A stretch of 64,000 bases of DNA from JAFGCL01 sp964492335 (lineage in GTDB: Bacteria; Chloroflexota; Dehalococcoidia; UBA2247; RBG-13-53-26), in the NCBI GenBank assembly GCA_964492335.1, contig CAZBJX010000003.1, positions 62,001 through 126,000 of the forward strand, in the 5' to 3' direction. Numbering within the stretch: position 1 is the stretch's first letter; each line of letters starts with the position of its first letter. Made by a program: the position numbers and the translations under genes. Shown one piece after another: positions 24,612 to 32,633 of the stretch. The notes beneath the pieces were generated by a model. That model saw nothing but the letters and a program-made list of their open reading frames with translations, did no database searches and had not been told where the DNA came from.

Positions 24612-25712
24612 CTAGTCCCAGCGGAAGAAGCGCACCGTGACGGCCAGGCTGACGGCCACCCAGCCGGCCAGGACGGCCACATCCGTGCCCATGGAATGCA
24701 GCGGGGTGCCGCCCACCATGATCTGCCGCAGGGCGTCGTTGAGGTAGGTCAGCGGGAGGGCCTTGATAAGGGGCTCGATGAAGGAGGGCATGCTGGTGAT
24801 CTCGAAGAAGGTGCCGGACAGGAACATCATGGGCATGGTGATGACGTTGATGACGGGTATGGCCGCCTCCTCGGTCTTCACGAAGGCGGCCGTGAGGTAG
24901 CCCAGGCTGGTGAAAACCAGGGAGCCCAGGATGACCACCCCGGCCAGCGCCAGCCAGTTGCCCACCATCTGCACGTCGAAGACGAGCCTCCCCACCAGGA
25001 TGATGAGGGCGGCGGTCAGCACCACCAGTATCATGCGGAAGGCCAGGTCGCCGAAGATCAGGGTGGAGCGCCGCAGCGGCGTGCAGGAGAGGCGCTTGAT
25101 GATGCGGGCCTGTCTCTGCTGGATGACGGGCAGGCCGGCGTAGATGCCGGAGAACATCAGGGACATCCCGAGGACTCCCGGGACCAGGTAGTCGATGTAG
25201 CGCAGCTCGTGGGACTGGACGCTCAGCTGCTCGAGGCTGATCAGGGGGGCCGTGCCCTGTATGGCCTGGTCCAGGCCGGCGATCACCTGGTGCAGGATGG
25301 GGACCAGCACCTGCTGGTTGGAGGCGCGGCTGGGGTCGTAGTAGGCCCGGATGGCCGCGGGCTGCTTCGCGGCCAGGGAGGGGTCCAGGGTGGCCGGGAT
25401 GACGATGACCGCGGCCAGCTTGCCGCTCTGCAGCGATGCCATGAGGTCGTCCATGGCCCCGGGCCGGACCCTGAAGACCCTGCCCCCGTCCTCCAGGACC
25501 ACGCTGTCCAGGGCCTGCGTGACCATGGAGGCGGCCTGCGGCGAGCCCTCGTCCACCAGCCCGACATCGAAGCTCTGGGCTCCCACGTTGCGGAAGGCCC
25601 ACCCGAAGAGGAGGATGAACATGATGGGGAAGATGAAGGTGAAGAAGAGGGCGCCGCGGTCCCTGATGAACTGCAGGTAGTGGGAGCGGAAGACGGCGCG
25701 GAAGGCCTTCAA
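24612..25712 (-). CDS. ABC-2 type transporter permease
   Basis: 366 residues starting at a TTG (25712) that overlaps the ATPase stop (TTGA). A first membrane helix (LFFTFIFPIMFILLFGWAF) is followed by a ~150-residue extracytoplasmic domain and five further helices from about residue 175 onward (YLVPGVLGMSLMFSGIY; NVITMPMMFLSGTFFEI; LPLTYLNDALRQIM). The pattern is that of ABC-2 drug or antibiotic exporters. With the ATPase upstream it forms a two-gene exporter. The frame is open far upstream but the earlier part is out-of-frame shadow of the ATPase. Confidence 0.9.
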   Translation of the reverse strand: MKAFRAVFRSHYLQFIRDRGALFFTFIFPIMFILLFGWAFRNVGAQSFDVGLVDEGSPQAASMVTQALDSVVLEDGGRVFRVRPGAMDDLMASLQSGKLAAVIVIPATLDPSLAAKQPAAIRAYYDPSRASNQQVLVPILHQVIAGLDQAIQGTAPLISLEQLSVQSHELRYIDYLVPGVLGMSLMFSGIYAGLPVIQQRQARIIKRLSCTPLRRSTLIFGDLAFRMILVVLTAALIILVGRLVFDVQMVGNWLALAGVVILGSLVFTSLGYLTAAFVKTEEAAIPVINVITMPMMFLSGTFFEITSMPSFIEPLIKALPLTYLNDALRQIMVGGTPLHSMGTDVAVLAGWVAVSLAVTVRFFRWD

Positions 25713-26659
25713 TCCCGTATCCTCTTCCCGGTCAGCTTGAGGAAGACGTCCTCCAGCGTGGCCTGGCGGACGAACAGCTCGGACAGCTTCGCGGAGCGCT
25801 CCTCCGCCAGGGCCAGCAGCCCGGCGATGGCGGAGGGGATGTCGTTGGTGTAAACGATGATCTCGTCCTGGTCCCGGTGGACCTTGCAGACGGCGGGCAG
25901 GCTGCCGATCACGTCGTCGCCGGGGTAGCCCTCCATCTTGAACTGGATGGCGCTTTCCCTGATGTGGGACTCGATGAGCCGCCCGGGGGTGTCCAGGGCG
26001 ATGATCTGCCCGTAGTCCATAATGGCGATGCGGTCGCAGAGCCGCTGCGCCTCCTCCATGTAGTGGGTGGTCAGCACCACCGTCTTTCCCGTGTGGCTGA
26101 AGGTGTCGATCACGTCCCACATGGCGCGCCGCGCCTGGGGGTCCAGCCCGGTGGTGGGTTCGTCCAGGAAGATGATCTCCGGGTCGTTGATGAAGGCCAG
26201 GGCCACCGAGAGCCGCTGCTGCTGGCCCCCGGAGAGGTTCTTGAACCGCACGTTGCGGCTGGCCTCCATGGCCGCCATTCGGATTATCTGCGAAGCTGGC
26301 AGCGACTTGCGGTACAGGCCGCAGAAGAACCCCACCATCTCCCGGACGGTGAGGTTGGGGAAGAGGGCCGGGCTCTGCGGCTGGACGCCGATGCGCTCCT
26401 TCACCGCCCGGGAGTCCTTCGAGACGTCTATGCCCAGCACGGTGGCAGTGCCCCTGTCGGCCGGGCGCAGGCCCTCCACGATCTCCACGGTGGTGGTCTT
26501 GCCGGCCCCGTTGGGGCCCAGCATGCCGAACACCTCCCCCCGGAAGACCTGAAAGCTGATGCCGTCCACGGCCTTGACGGCGCCGTAGGACTTGACCAGG
26601 CCGGCGACCTCGATGACGCTGTTGCCTTGTGCGGTCATGTCTTCAGCGGAGGGGCTCAC
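25709..26659 (-). CDS. ABC-2 type transporter ATP-binding protein
   Basis: 316 residues. Walker A GPNGAGKTT (~52-60), Q-loop VQPQSPALF, signature LSGGQQQRLSV, Walker B IIFLDEPTTGLDP and the switch His in LTTHYMEEA are intact. The C-terminal ~80 residues form the accessory domain seen in ABC-2 exporter ATPases. The GTG start overlaps the pcm stop (GTGA); an in-frame ATG at 26638 is an alternative. It energises the permease encoded immediately downstream. Substrate unknown. Confidence 0.93.
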   Translation of the reverse strand: MSPSAEDMTAQGNSVIEVAGLVKSYGAVKAVDGISFQVFRGEVFGMLGPNGAGKTTTVEIVEGLRPADRGTATVLGIDVSKDSRAVKERIGVQPQSPALFPNLTVREMVGFFCGLYRKSLPASQIIRMAAMEASRNVRFKNLSGGQQQRLSVALAFINDPEIIFLDEPTTGLDPQARRAMWDVIDTFSHTGKTVVLTTHYMEEAQRLCDRIAIMDYGQIIALDTPGRLIESHIRESAIQFKMEGYPGDDVIGSLPAVCKVHRDQDEIIVYTNDIPSAIAGLLALAEERSAKLSELFVRQATLEDVFLKLTGKRIRD

Positions 26660-27306
26660 CCTTCCCGCTCGTTCCAGGCATCTTCGCCGATGAGGGGGAC
26701 CCAGCGGCAGGGGCCCAGGTCCTCCATCACCGTGTCGCTCTCTCTCTTGACCACCCTGATCAGGTTCTGCTCGTATCGCGAGCCCACGGGCACGATGAGC
26801 CGGCCGCCCACGGCCAGCTGGTCCACCAGGGCCTGCGGCACCCGGGGTGCGCCGGCGCTGACCACCATGGCGTCATAGGGGGCCTCTGACGGCCAGCCCA
26901 GCGTGTCCCCGGCCAGGTGGACCTCTATGTTGCGGTAGCCCAGCCTGTGCAGGGTCTGGGCGGCCTGGCGGGCCAGCGCGGCGTGACGCTCCACGGTAAC
27001 CACCCGGCGGGCCAGCTCCCCCAGGATGGCGGCCTGGTAGCCGCTGCCGGTGCCCACCTCCAGCACCTTCTCCGGGCCCTGCAGGTCGAGGGCCGCGGTC
27101 ATTATGGCCACGATCAGCGGCTGCGAGATGGTCTGCCCGTGGCCAATGGGAAGGGGCCGGTCTTCGTAGGCGGAGGGCCACTGGCCGCTGTCGACGAACA
27201 TCTCGCGGGGCACGCGGGCCATGGCCGCCAGCACCCGGTCGTCCCGGACTTCGCGGCGCAGGAGGTCCACGAGGCGGTGGCGCTCTGCGGAGAAATCGGT
27301 GGTCAA
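26656..27306 (-). CDS. pcm: Protein-L-isoaspartate O-methyltransferase
   Basis: 216 residues from a TTG start with GGGAGGG upstream. The family signature IGHGQTISQPLIVA is present, the SAM-binding motif is VLEVGTGSGYQAAIL, and further class I methyltransferase strands follow (VVTVERHAAL). It methylates isoaspartyl residues in damaged proteins to start their repair. It leads the ABC exporter genes, all overlapping by a few bases. A TAGAAT -10-like box lies at 27332-27337 on the minus strand, with only a weak -35. Confidence 0.9.
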   Translation of the reverse strand: MTTDFSAERHRLVDLLRREVRDDRVLAAMARVPREMFVDSGQWPSAYEDRPLPIGHGQTISQPLIVAIMTAALDLQGPEKVLEVGTGSGYQAAILGELARRVVTVERHAALARQAAQTLHRLGYRNIEVHLAGDTLGWPSEAPYDAMVVSAGAPRVPQALVDQLAVGGRLIVPVGSRYEQNLIRVVKRESDTVMEDLGPCRWVPLIGEDAWNEREG

Positions 27307-27418
27307 GGAGCTGCCCTCCCGTCTTCTTTAGATTCTAGTTGATGGGGCGGGCCCAGTCCAGAGGGGCGGGCCGGCCTGCGCCGGGCGGCATCGCCGGCCG
27401 TGTGTTATGATGTAGGAA

Positions 27419-27444
27419 GCCGCCGGCCGTTAACGGCCGGCGGC
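27419..27444. promoter_or_regulatory. Perfect 26-bp palindrome between divergent genes
   Basis: The two halves GCCGCCGGCCGTT and AACGGCCGGCGGC are exact inverse complements with no spacer. It starts 8 bases after a -10-like TATGAT (27406-27411) and 36 bases before the sulfatase-like gene. It could be an operator or a transcript hairpin; there is no T-run. Confidence 0.55.
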
Positions 27445-27479
27445 CCTGGCTGGGCGCCATCCGCCCGGCCCCGGAGGAG

Positions 27480-28952
27480 ATGGAAGATAAGCGCACTGGG
27501 ACAGGCCTTGGCATCCGGGTGCTCTCTGTCGTCCACCCGGTGCTCTTCGCCGCCCTGCCCATCCTCTTTCTGTATGCCCAGAACACGGGCGAGGTGTCCG
27601 GCAGCCAGGTCCGCAAGCCCCTGCTGTGGTCCGTGCTGGGGGCGGCCGGCCTGTGGCTCCTGCTGAGGCCCCTGATGAAGGACCCGGTGCGCACGGGCGT
27701 GGCCACGTCTATGTGCGTGGTGCTCTTCTTCTCCTACGGCCGGCTGTACGATGCCCTGTCGGGCTGGGGCCTTTTCGAGCCCCGGCACTGCTATCTGTTC
27801 CCGGCCATGCTGCTGCTGCTCGGCTACGGCATCTACTTCATCAGGGCCTTGAGGGCCAACTGGAGCAAGCCGGCCAGGGTGATGAGCGTGGTGGCCGTGG
27901 TGCTGGTCCTGGTGAACGTTGTCGGCGCGTCATGGAGCGCCCGCGGCCAGGGGCTGTCGACGGATAGTGGGCCCGGCCTTCAGGAGGTGGCCGCGACGGA
28001 GCCCGGTGAAGCAGGGACCATGCCGGACATCTACTACATCATCCTCGACGAATACGCGCACCCGGACACCATGATGGAGTACTACGATCACGACAACTCC
28101 GGGTTCTTCGACGCCCTGGCCGGCATGGGGTTCTTCGTGGCCTCCGGCAGCCGCTCCTCCTACAATGTGACCCAGTGGTCGCTGGCGGCGTCGCTCAACA
28201 TGGAGTACCTGCCCGCCGGGTCCTACCACCAGGAAGCCTGTGACAGAATGGCCCGCGGCACGGTGGTCAGCCTGCTCAAGTCGCTGGGGTACAGGTATGT
28301 CTACTCCGGGGTGTGGTTCACCCAGGAAGAGGTCGGCGCTGACGTCTTCTACAACTTCTACCGCCAGCCCGACGGCGGCTCGGTGGTCAGCGACCTGTCC
28401 CGGACGCTGTGGAACACCACCATGGCCCGGCCGTTCTATGACTACCTGACGGGGGACACGTACATGGGCCGCTTCCGGTCCTCGATAGCCGACCAGATAG
28501 AGTGCCTGAAGGCCATGCCCGATGTCGAGGGGCCCAAGTTCGTGTTCACCCACATCCTGTGCCCGCATGACCCCTTCGGTTTCGGCCCCAACGGGGAGCC
28601 GGTGGACCCGGCCAGGGCCTTTGACTACCAGGACAAGGAGCTGTACCTGGGCCAGTACATCTACATCACGCGGCAGATCCAAGAGGTGGTGGCCGGCATA
28701 CTGGAGCGGTCGGCCACCGAGCCCATCATCATCCTCCAGTCGGACCACGGGTTGAGGCAGCACATCGGCCTGGAGATCGACGGGAATGAGTGGCGCAAGA
28801 TCCTCAATGCCTATTACCTGCCCGGCGATGGCGCGCAGGCGCTGTATGACTCCATATCACCGGTCAATTCCTTTCGGGTGATATTCGACCGCTATTTCGG
28901 GACCGACTACGGTCTGCTGGAGGACACGCTGCCGCTTCCAGCCGACAGTTGA
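27480..28952 (+). CDS. Membrane-anchored sulfatase/alkaline-phosphatase-superfamily protein
   Basis: 490 residues. Four hydrophobic helices occupy the first ~150 residues, followed by an extracytoplasmic catalytic domain. IYYIILDEYAHPDTM starts the domain, with the metal-binding Asp. FVFTHILCPHDPF and IIILQSDHGLRQ are the later metal-binding signatures of the LTA synthase/sulfatase fold. The residue after DEYA at the nucleophile position is not a clear Thr/Ser, so the exact chemistry is uncertain. It may transfer or remove phospho- or sulfo-groups on a surface polymer. GGAGG precedes the ATG, and a small anchored protein follows it. Confidence 0.78.
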   Translation: MEDKRTGTGLGIRVLSVVHPVLFAALPILFLYAQNTGEVSGSQVRKPLLWSVLGAAGLWLLLRPLMKDPVRTGVATSMCVVLFFSYGRLYDALSGWGLFEPRHCYLFPAMLLLLGYGIYFIRALRANWSKPARVMSVVAVVLVLVNVVGASWSARGQGLSTDSGPGLQEVAATEPGEAGTMPDIYYIILDEYAHPDTMMEYYDHDNSGFFDALAGMGFFVASGSRSSYNVTQWSLAASLNMEYLPAGSYHQEACDRMARGTVVSLLKSLGYRYVYSGVWFTQEEVGADVFYNFYRQPDGGSVVSDLSRTLWNTTMARPFYDYLTGDTYMGRFRSSIADQIECLKAMPDVEGPKFVFTHILCPHDPFGFGPNGEPVDPARAFDYQDKELYLGQYIYITRQIQEVVAGILERSATEPIIILQSDHGLRQHIGLEIDGNEWRKILNAYYLPGDGAQALYDSISPVNSFRVIFDRYFGTDYGLLEDTLPLPADS

Positions 28953-28968
28953 TGGAGGAGGCTTTGTG

Positions 28969-29535
28969 ATGGAGAGAGTGGGCAGATGGTTCCGGGACCA
29001 CCGCCGGGCGTTGCTGGTGCACGGCTCGGTCCTGACGGCCTTTCTGCTCTTCTGTCTGTTCGTCTCCCCGGGGCTCTTCGAGAGGCTCGAGGGGGCGCGC
29101 AACGTCTCGGCGATGGTGGACGTCGCTTTGCCCGAGCCGGCGGACGACATCTGCTTCTGGGTGGATTCCTATACCTGCGGGGAGCAGGTGATTGAGGTCC
29201 GGGGCTGGGCCTTCGTCGACATCCCCGGCTGCGAGATCGGCCGGACCAGCATTATCCTGCAGTCGAGCGAGGGGCACTTCGCCTTCGACCCCTTGGTCCA
29301 GATGAGGAGGGAAGTGACCACATTCCATGGCGGCCCGGACCGGGACCTGGACTGGACGGGGTTCCTCTGCCGCATTCCGGCGGAAGGGGTGGTCAACGGC
29401 CAGTATGCCCTGGCGATCTTGATCCAGGGGGTGGACGAGGCCTTTCTGCAGATCATCGGGATCGAGGTGGAGAGAACGGACGCCGGGTTCAGTTCACTGA
29501 AAGACGACATCCTGTACGGAAGGTGGGTGGGCTAA
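28969..29535 (+). CDS. Membrane-anchored protein with a beta-rich extracytoplasmic domain
   Basis: 188 residues from the ATG at 28969 (a GTG directly before it is also possible); GGAGGAG is upstream. A basic start is followed by one membrane helix (residues ~16-37, LLVHGSVLTAFLLFCLFVSP), then an all-beta domain with IEVRGWAFVDIPGCEIG and LDWTGFLCRIPAEG. Similar GWAF...GF domains occur in proteins that travel with LTA-synthase-like and glycosyltransferase genes. It starts 16 bases after the sulfatase-like gene and is probably its partner. No enzymatic motif was seen. Confidence 0.65.
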   Translation: MERVGRWFRDHRRALLVHGSVLTAFLLFCLFVSPGLFERLEGARNVSAMVDVALPEPADDICFWVDSYTCGEQVIEVRGWAFVDIPGCEIGRTSIILQSSEGHFAFDPLVQMRREVTTFHGGPDRDLDWTGFLCRIPAEGVVNGQYALAILIQGVDEAFLQIIGIEVERTDAGFSSLKDDILYGRWVG

Positions 29536-29574
29536 GGGCAGAGGGCTCCGCGGGCCCCTCAAGCGAAGGCCCGT

Positions 29575-30969
29575 CTAGCGGCCCCTGCGCCGCATCAGGT
29601 ACACCACGCGGTCGGAGCCGGCCACCGGCTGCGTGGCCTCGATGACGAAGCGCCGCCCGAAAGCGCTCTCGAAGGCCGGCTGCGTGTAGCCGGAGAAGAC
29701 ATCCTCCCTGGAGGCCAGGAGCCTCTGGACCTGCGAGTCGCTCCGGGGCACGAACTCCACGATCAGGGCCTGGCCGATGTCGGCGAAGAAGTCCGCGATC
29801 CCCTCCAGCGGCGTGTTGTTCGATATGGCCAGGTGATGGACCAGGGCCAGGGCCAGGACGGCGCCGGCCGGGCCCCGCTCCGGGAGCGACATCCGCTCCC
29901 TGTTGCGCCAGCCGATGCCCGGGCTGGGGTTGGTCAGGTCGGCCAGGAGCGGCAGGATGTTCTTCTCGCCCTGCCGGCGGCACTCCAGGTAGTTCTTCTC
30001 CACGGCGGCCGGGTCGATGTCGAAGGATATGGTCCTCATCCCCGCGCCGGCGGCAATGCGGCTGAACTGGCCGGTGTTGGCGCCCAGGTCCCAGACGGCG
30101 CCGGCGGGGCGGGCGGCCTCCAGGTACCGGGCCACTGTCTGCTTCTTGTTCTCGAAGGCCTCCGCGGAGTAGTTGGTGTCCTGGTAGTAGTCGCCCCACT
30201 GGGTGCCGCGGGGCTTCCAGGCCAGTTTGCCGATGCCGGACTCCAGGCTGCGGATGATGCCGGTCAGCCCCAGCCGGCTCAGCCTGGGGCGCCTGATGTC
30301 TATCTGCCGGTCGGCGTACCGGGCCTGGCTTCGGGCATGAAGGTGGATGTGGGGCAGAAGGGAGGGAGAGAGCCGCGTCCAGCGGGGGAGGAGCCTGCCG
30401 GCCAGGTCCAGGGGGATGCCGTCCAGGTGGACGCGCAGCAACTGGCCCAGCCGGACATCGCGGCAGCTCATCAGGGCCAGGGGGGCCAGGAAGTGCTGGC
30501 AGAACTGCCGGTAGGCCACCCAGGGGCTGCCCTCGCGGTAGACCTCGAAGGACAGGGTGTCGATGAGTACCGGCTTCCCCCCGGCGAACTGGATGTTGTA
30601 GGCGGTGCAGTCCTTGAGGGACATGCCGGACTCCATGGCCCTGGCCTGGATGGTCAGGGTGGCCAGGGCGGCGTCCTTCAGCTGGCTGAAGCTCCACTCG
30701 TAGGGGTAGGATATGAACGGCACCGGCTCCGGCCGCAGCAGCCTGTAGGCCCCCTCCGGCCGGGCGTCGCCGAAGGGCACTTCATCGTGGGGGACCAGGA
30801 GGCCGTCGTGGACCAAGGCGCGGTAGAGCCCGGACTCCATCAGGCGGTCGTAATGCTCGCTGTAGACCGTGTTTACCTGGCGGTACAGGGAGCCGTCCCG
30901 GCGGAAGACGAAGCCGGCGGGGTCCCGGAAGGACCCGGGGGCGGGCTCAGCGTTGCCTGGGCTCTCCAC
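29575..30969 (-). CDS. SAM-dependent methyltransferase, class I
   Basis: 464 residues from a GTG at 30969 that overlaps the 3' end of the small upstream gene by 23 bases. The N-terminal half (GFVFRRDGSLYRQVNTVY; AYNIQFAGGKPVLIDTLSFE) resembles a non-catalytic kinase-like fold. The C-terminal half carries the SAM motif VWDLGANTGQFSRIAA (~residue 295) and VLALALVHHLAI. This two-part architecture is typical of methyltransferases in surface-glycan loci. It converges on the sulfatase-like pair; a weak GC hairpin at 29551-29573 separates them. Confidence 0.82.
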   Translation of the reverse strand: MESPGNAEPAPGSFRDPAGFVFRRDGSLYRQVNTVYSEHYDRLMESGLYRALVHDGLLVPHDEVPFGDARPEGAYRLLRPEPVPFISYPYEWSFSQLKDAALATLTIQARAMESGMSLKDCTAYNIQFAGGKPVLIDTLSFEVYREGSPWVAYRQFCQHFLAPLALMSCRDVRLGQLLRVHLDGIPLDLAGRLLPRWTRLSPSLLPHIHLHARSQARYADRQIDIRRPRLSRLGLTGIIRSLESGIGKLAWKPRGTQWGDYYQDTNYSAEAFENKKQTVARYLEAARPAGAVWDLGANTGQFSRIAAGAGMRTISFDIDPAAVEKNYLECRRQGEKNILPLLADLTNPSPGIGWRNRERMSLPERGPAGAVLALALVHHLAISNNTPLEGIADFFADIGQALIVEFVPRSDSQVQRLLASREDVFSGYTQPAFESAFGRRFVIEATQPVAGSDRVVYLMRRRGR

Positions 30970-31186
30970 CCTTCCTGGCCTTGAAGAGAAGGCTGGTGGC
31001 GAAGGTCTTGATCTGCTTCCAGAACATGCCGATGGCCACCAGTCCGGCGGCCACGGCCCCGATGATGGCCTGAAGCACCAGGCTGCCGGAGCCCGGGTCG
31101 ATGTAGTGACGGAGCGCCTCGCCCAGAGGCAGCGCAATGACGATCGCCATGAAGGGTGCGCCCTTCGGCAGCCGAATATGGGCCAT
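30947..31186 (-). CDS. Small DPGSGS membrane protein
   Basis: 79 residues from the ATG at 31186, with AGGAGGTGGAC as an excellent binding site. It has a single long membrane helix (about residues 35-55, SLVLQAIIGAVAAGLVAIGMF), preceded by the motif HYIDPGSGS and followed by a basic amphipathic tail (WKQIKTFATSLLFKARKGG). Small proteins with the same DPGSGS-helix-basic-tail plan accompany surface-polysaccharide genes in many bacteria, as far as I recall. It overlaps the methyltransferase downstream, implying coupled translation. Role unknown. Confidence 0.75.
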   Translation of the reverse strand: MAHIRLPKGAPFMAIVIALPLGEALRHYIDPGSGSLVLQAIIGAVAAGLVAIGMFWKQIKTFATSLLFKARKGGEPRQR

Positions 31187-31325
31187 GTCCACCTCCTGCG
31201 GATACTTGCCGGCCGGGGCTGCGGGTGCTTCTTCCATGCGCAATCGGGCGCGCCCACGCCTCGCAGACATGGTAGCACACGGACGCTGAGCATGCAAACA
31301 GACGCGCGCTGCCCGGCCGGGGGGA

Positions 31326-31355
31326 TTGAGCTTCCCCCCGGCCATGCACTATAAT
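31326..31355 (+). promoter_or_regulatory. Promoter of pgk-apgM
   Basis: TTGAGC (31326-31331), 18 bases, consensus TATAAT (31350-31355). Transcription would start near 31362, giving a leader of about 85 bases before pgk. Confidence 0.7.
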
Positions 31356-31373
31356 CCCATCACCGGCCGGGAG

Positions 31374-31407
31374 GACCTGCCCGGCCGGCCCGCCCGCCGG
31401 GCAGGTC
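31374..31407 (+). promoter_or_regulatory. Strong hairpin in the pgk leader
   Basis: GACCTGCCCGG (31374-31384) pairs perfectly with CCGGGCAGGTC (31397-31407) around a 12-base loop. It sits between the promoter and the pgk binding site and may stabilise or regulate the mRNA. No T-run follows, so it is not a normal terminator. Confidence 0.55.
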
Positions 31408-31445
31408 CGGGCCCGCCGGCCCGGGCAGGCGAAGGGGGTAGCGCA

Positions 31446-32630
31446 TTGAACAAGAAGACCGTCAGAGACATCGACGTCACCGGCCGCAGGGTGCTGGTGC
31501 GGGTGGACTTCAATGTCCCCCTGGACAAGAAGACCAACGAGATCACCGATGACACCCGCATCCAGGCGGCCCTGCCCACCATCCGCTACCTCATCGAGCG
31601 CCGGGCCAGGGTCATCCTCTGCTCGCACCTGGGCCGCCCGAAGGGCGTGACCCCCGGGCTCAGCCTCAAGCCGGTGGCCGCCCGCCTGGCCGGGCTGCTG
31701 GGCCGGCCGGTGGGGACGGTTGATGACTGCGTGGGCCCGAAAGCGGAAGCGGCGGCGGCGGCCCTGGGAGAGGGCGGGGTGCTGCTCCTGGAGAACCTGC
31801 GCTTCCACGAGGAGGAGGAGAAGAACGACCCGGCCTTCGCCCGGTCCCTGGCCTCCCTGGCCGATATCTACGTCAACGACGCCTTCGGGACGGCCCACCG
31901 GGCCCATGCCTCGACGGCGGGAGTCACCGCGTACCTCCCGGCTGTGGCGGGCTTCCTCTTGGAGAAGGAGCTGGAGCACCTGGGCCGGGCCCTGGCCAAT
32001 CCCGGGCGCCCCTTCACCATGATCGTGGGCGGGGCCAAGGTGAGCGACAAGATCGTCATGCTGGAGAATATCCTGGCCCGGGTGGACGCCCTGGTCATCG
32101 GCGGCGGCATGGCCAATACCTTCCTCAAGGCGCAGGGGTATGATGTGGGCAGTTCCCGGGTGGAGGGCGAGCAGCTCGAGTTCGCCCGGGCCCTGGTGGC
32201 CCGCGCCGGGGAGAAGGGGGTCCGCCTGCTCCTGCCCTGCGACGCCGAGGCGGCGGAGAGGTTCGAGGCGGAGTCGCCCCACCGGACGGTGACCGTGGAC
32301 CGGGTCCCCCCGGGGTGGATGCTGCTGGACATCGGCCCGGAGACGGTGAAGAGCTTCGCCGCGGAGATCGGCCGCTCCCGGACCGTGGTGTGGAACGGGC
32401 CCATGGGGGTCTTCGAGTTCCCGGTGTTTGCCCGGGGGACGCAGGCCATCGCCGCCCTGCTGGCGGGGATGGAGGCCACCACCATCATCGGGGGCGGGGA
32501 CACCGCGGCCGCGGTGGAGCAACTGGGGCTGGCGGACAGGATGACCCACGTTTCCACCGGGGGAGGCGCCTCCCTGGAGTTCCTGGAGGGTAAGACCCTG
32601 CCCGGGGTGGCCGCCCTCGAGGACAGGTAG
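31446..32630 (+). CDS. pgk: Phosphoglycerate kinase
   Basis: 394 residues from a TTG at 31446 (AAGGGGGT upstream); longer readings run into the leader hairpin. Signature GRRVLVRVDFNVPLD at the N-terminus, CSHLGRPKG, ENLRFHEEEEKND, NDAFGTAHRAHAS and GGAKVSDKI in the middle, and GGGDTAAAVEQLG at the C-terminus. It is the complete monomeric enzyme, transferring phosphate from 1,3-bisphosphoglycerate to ADP. It is followed 3 bases later by apgM, and then tpiA. Confidence 0.97.
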   Translation: MNKKTVRDIDVTGRRVLVRVDFNVPLDKKTNEITDDTRIQAALPTIRYLIERRARVILCSHLGRPKGVTPGLSLKPVAARLAGLLGRPVGTVDDCVGPKAEAAAAALGEGGVLLLENLRFHEEEEKNDPAFARSLASLADIYVNDAFGTAHRAHASTAGVTAYLPAVAGFLLEKELEHLGRALANPGRPFTMIVGGAKVSDKIVMLENILARVDALVIGGGMANTFLKAQGYDVGSSRVEGEQLEFARALVARAGEKGVRLLLPCDAEAAERFEAESPHRTVTVDRVPPGWMLLDIGPETVKSFAAEIGRSRTVVWNGPMGVFEFPVFARGTQAIAALLAGMEATTIIGGGDTAAAVEQLGLADRMTHVSTGGGASLEFLEGKTLPGVAALEDR

Positions 32631-32633
32631 GCC

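Noticed and set aside
24430..25602. Second frame over the ABC permease
   Set aside because: Out-of-frame shadow; the permease frame has clear ABC-2 membrane helices.
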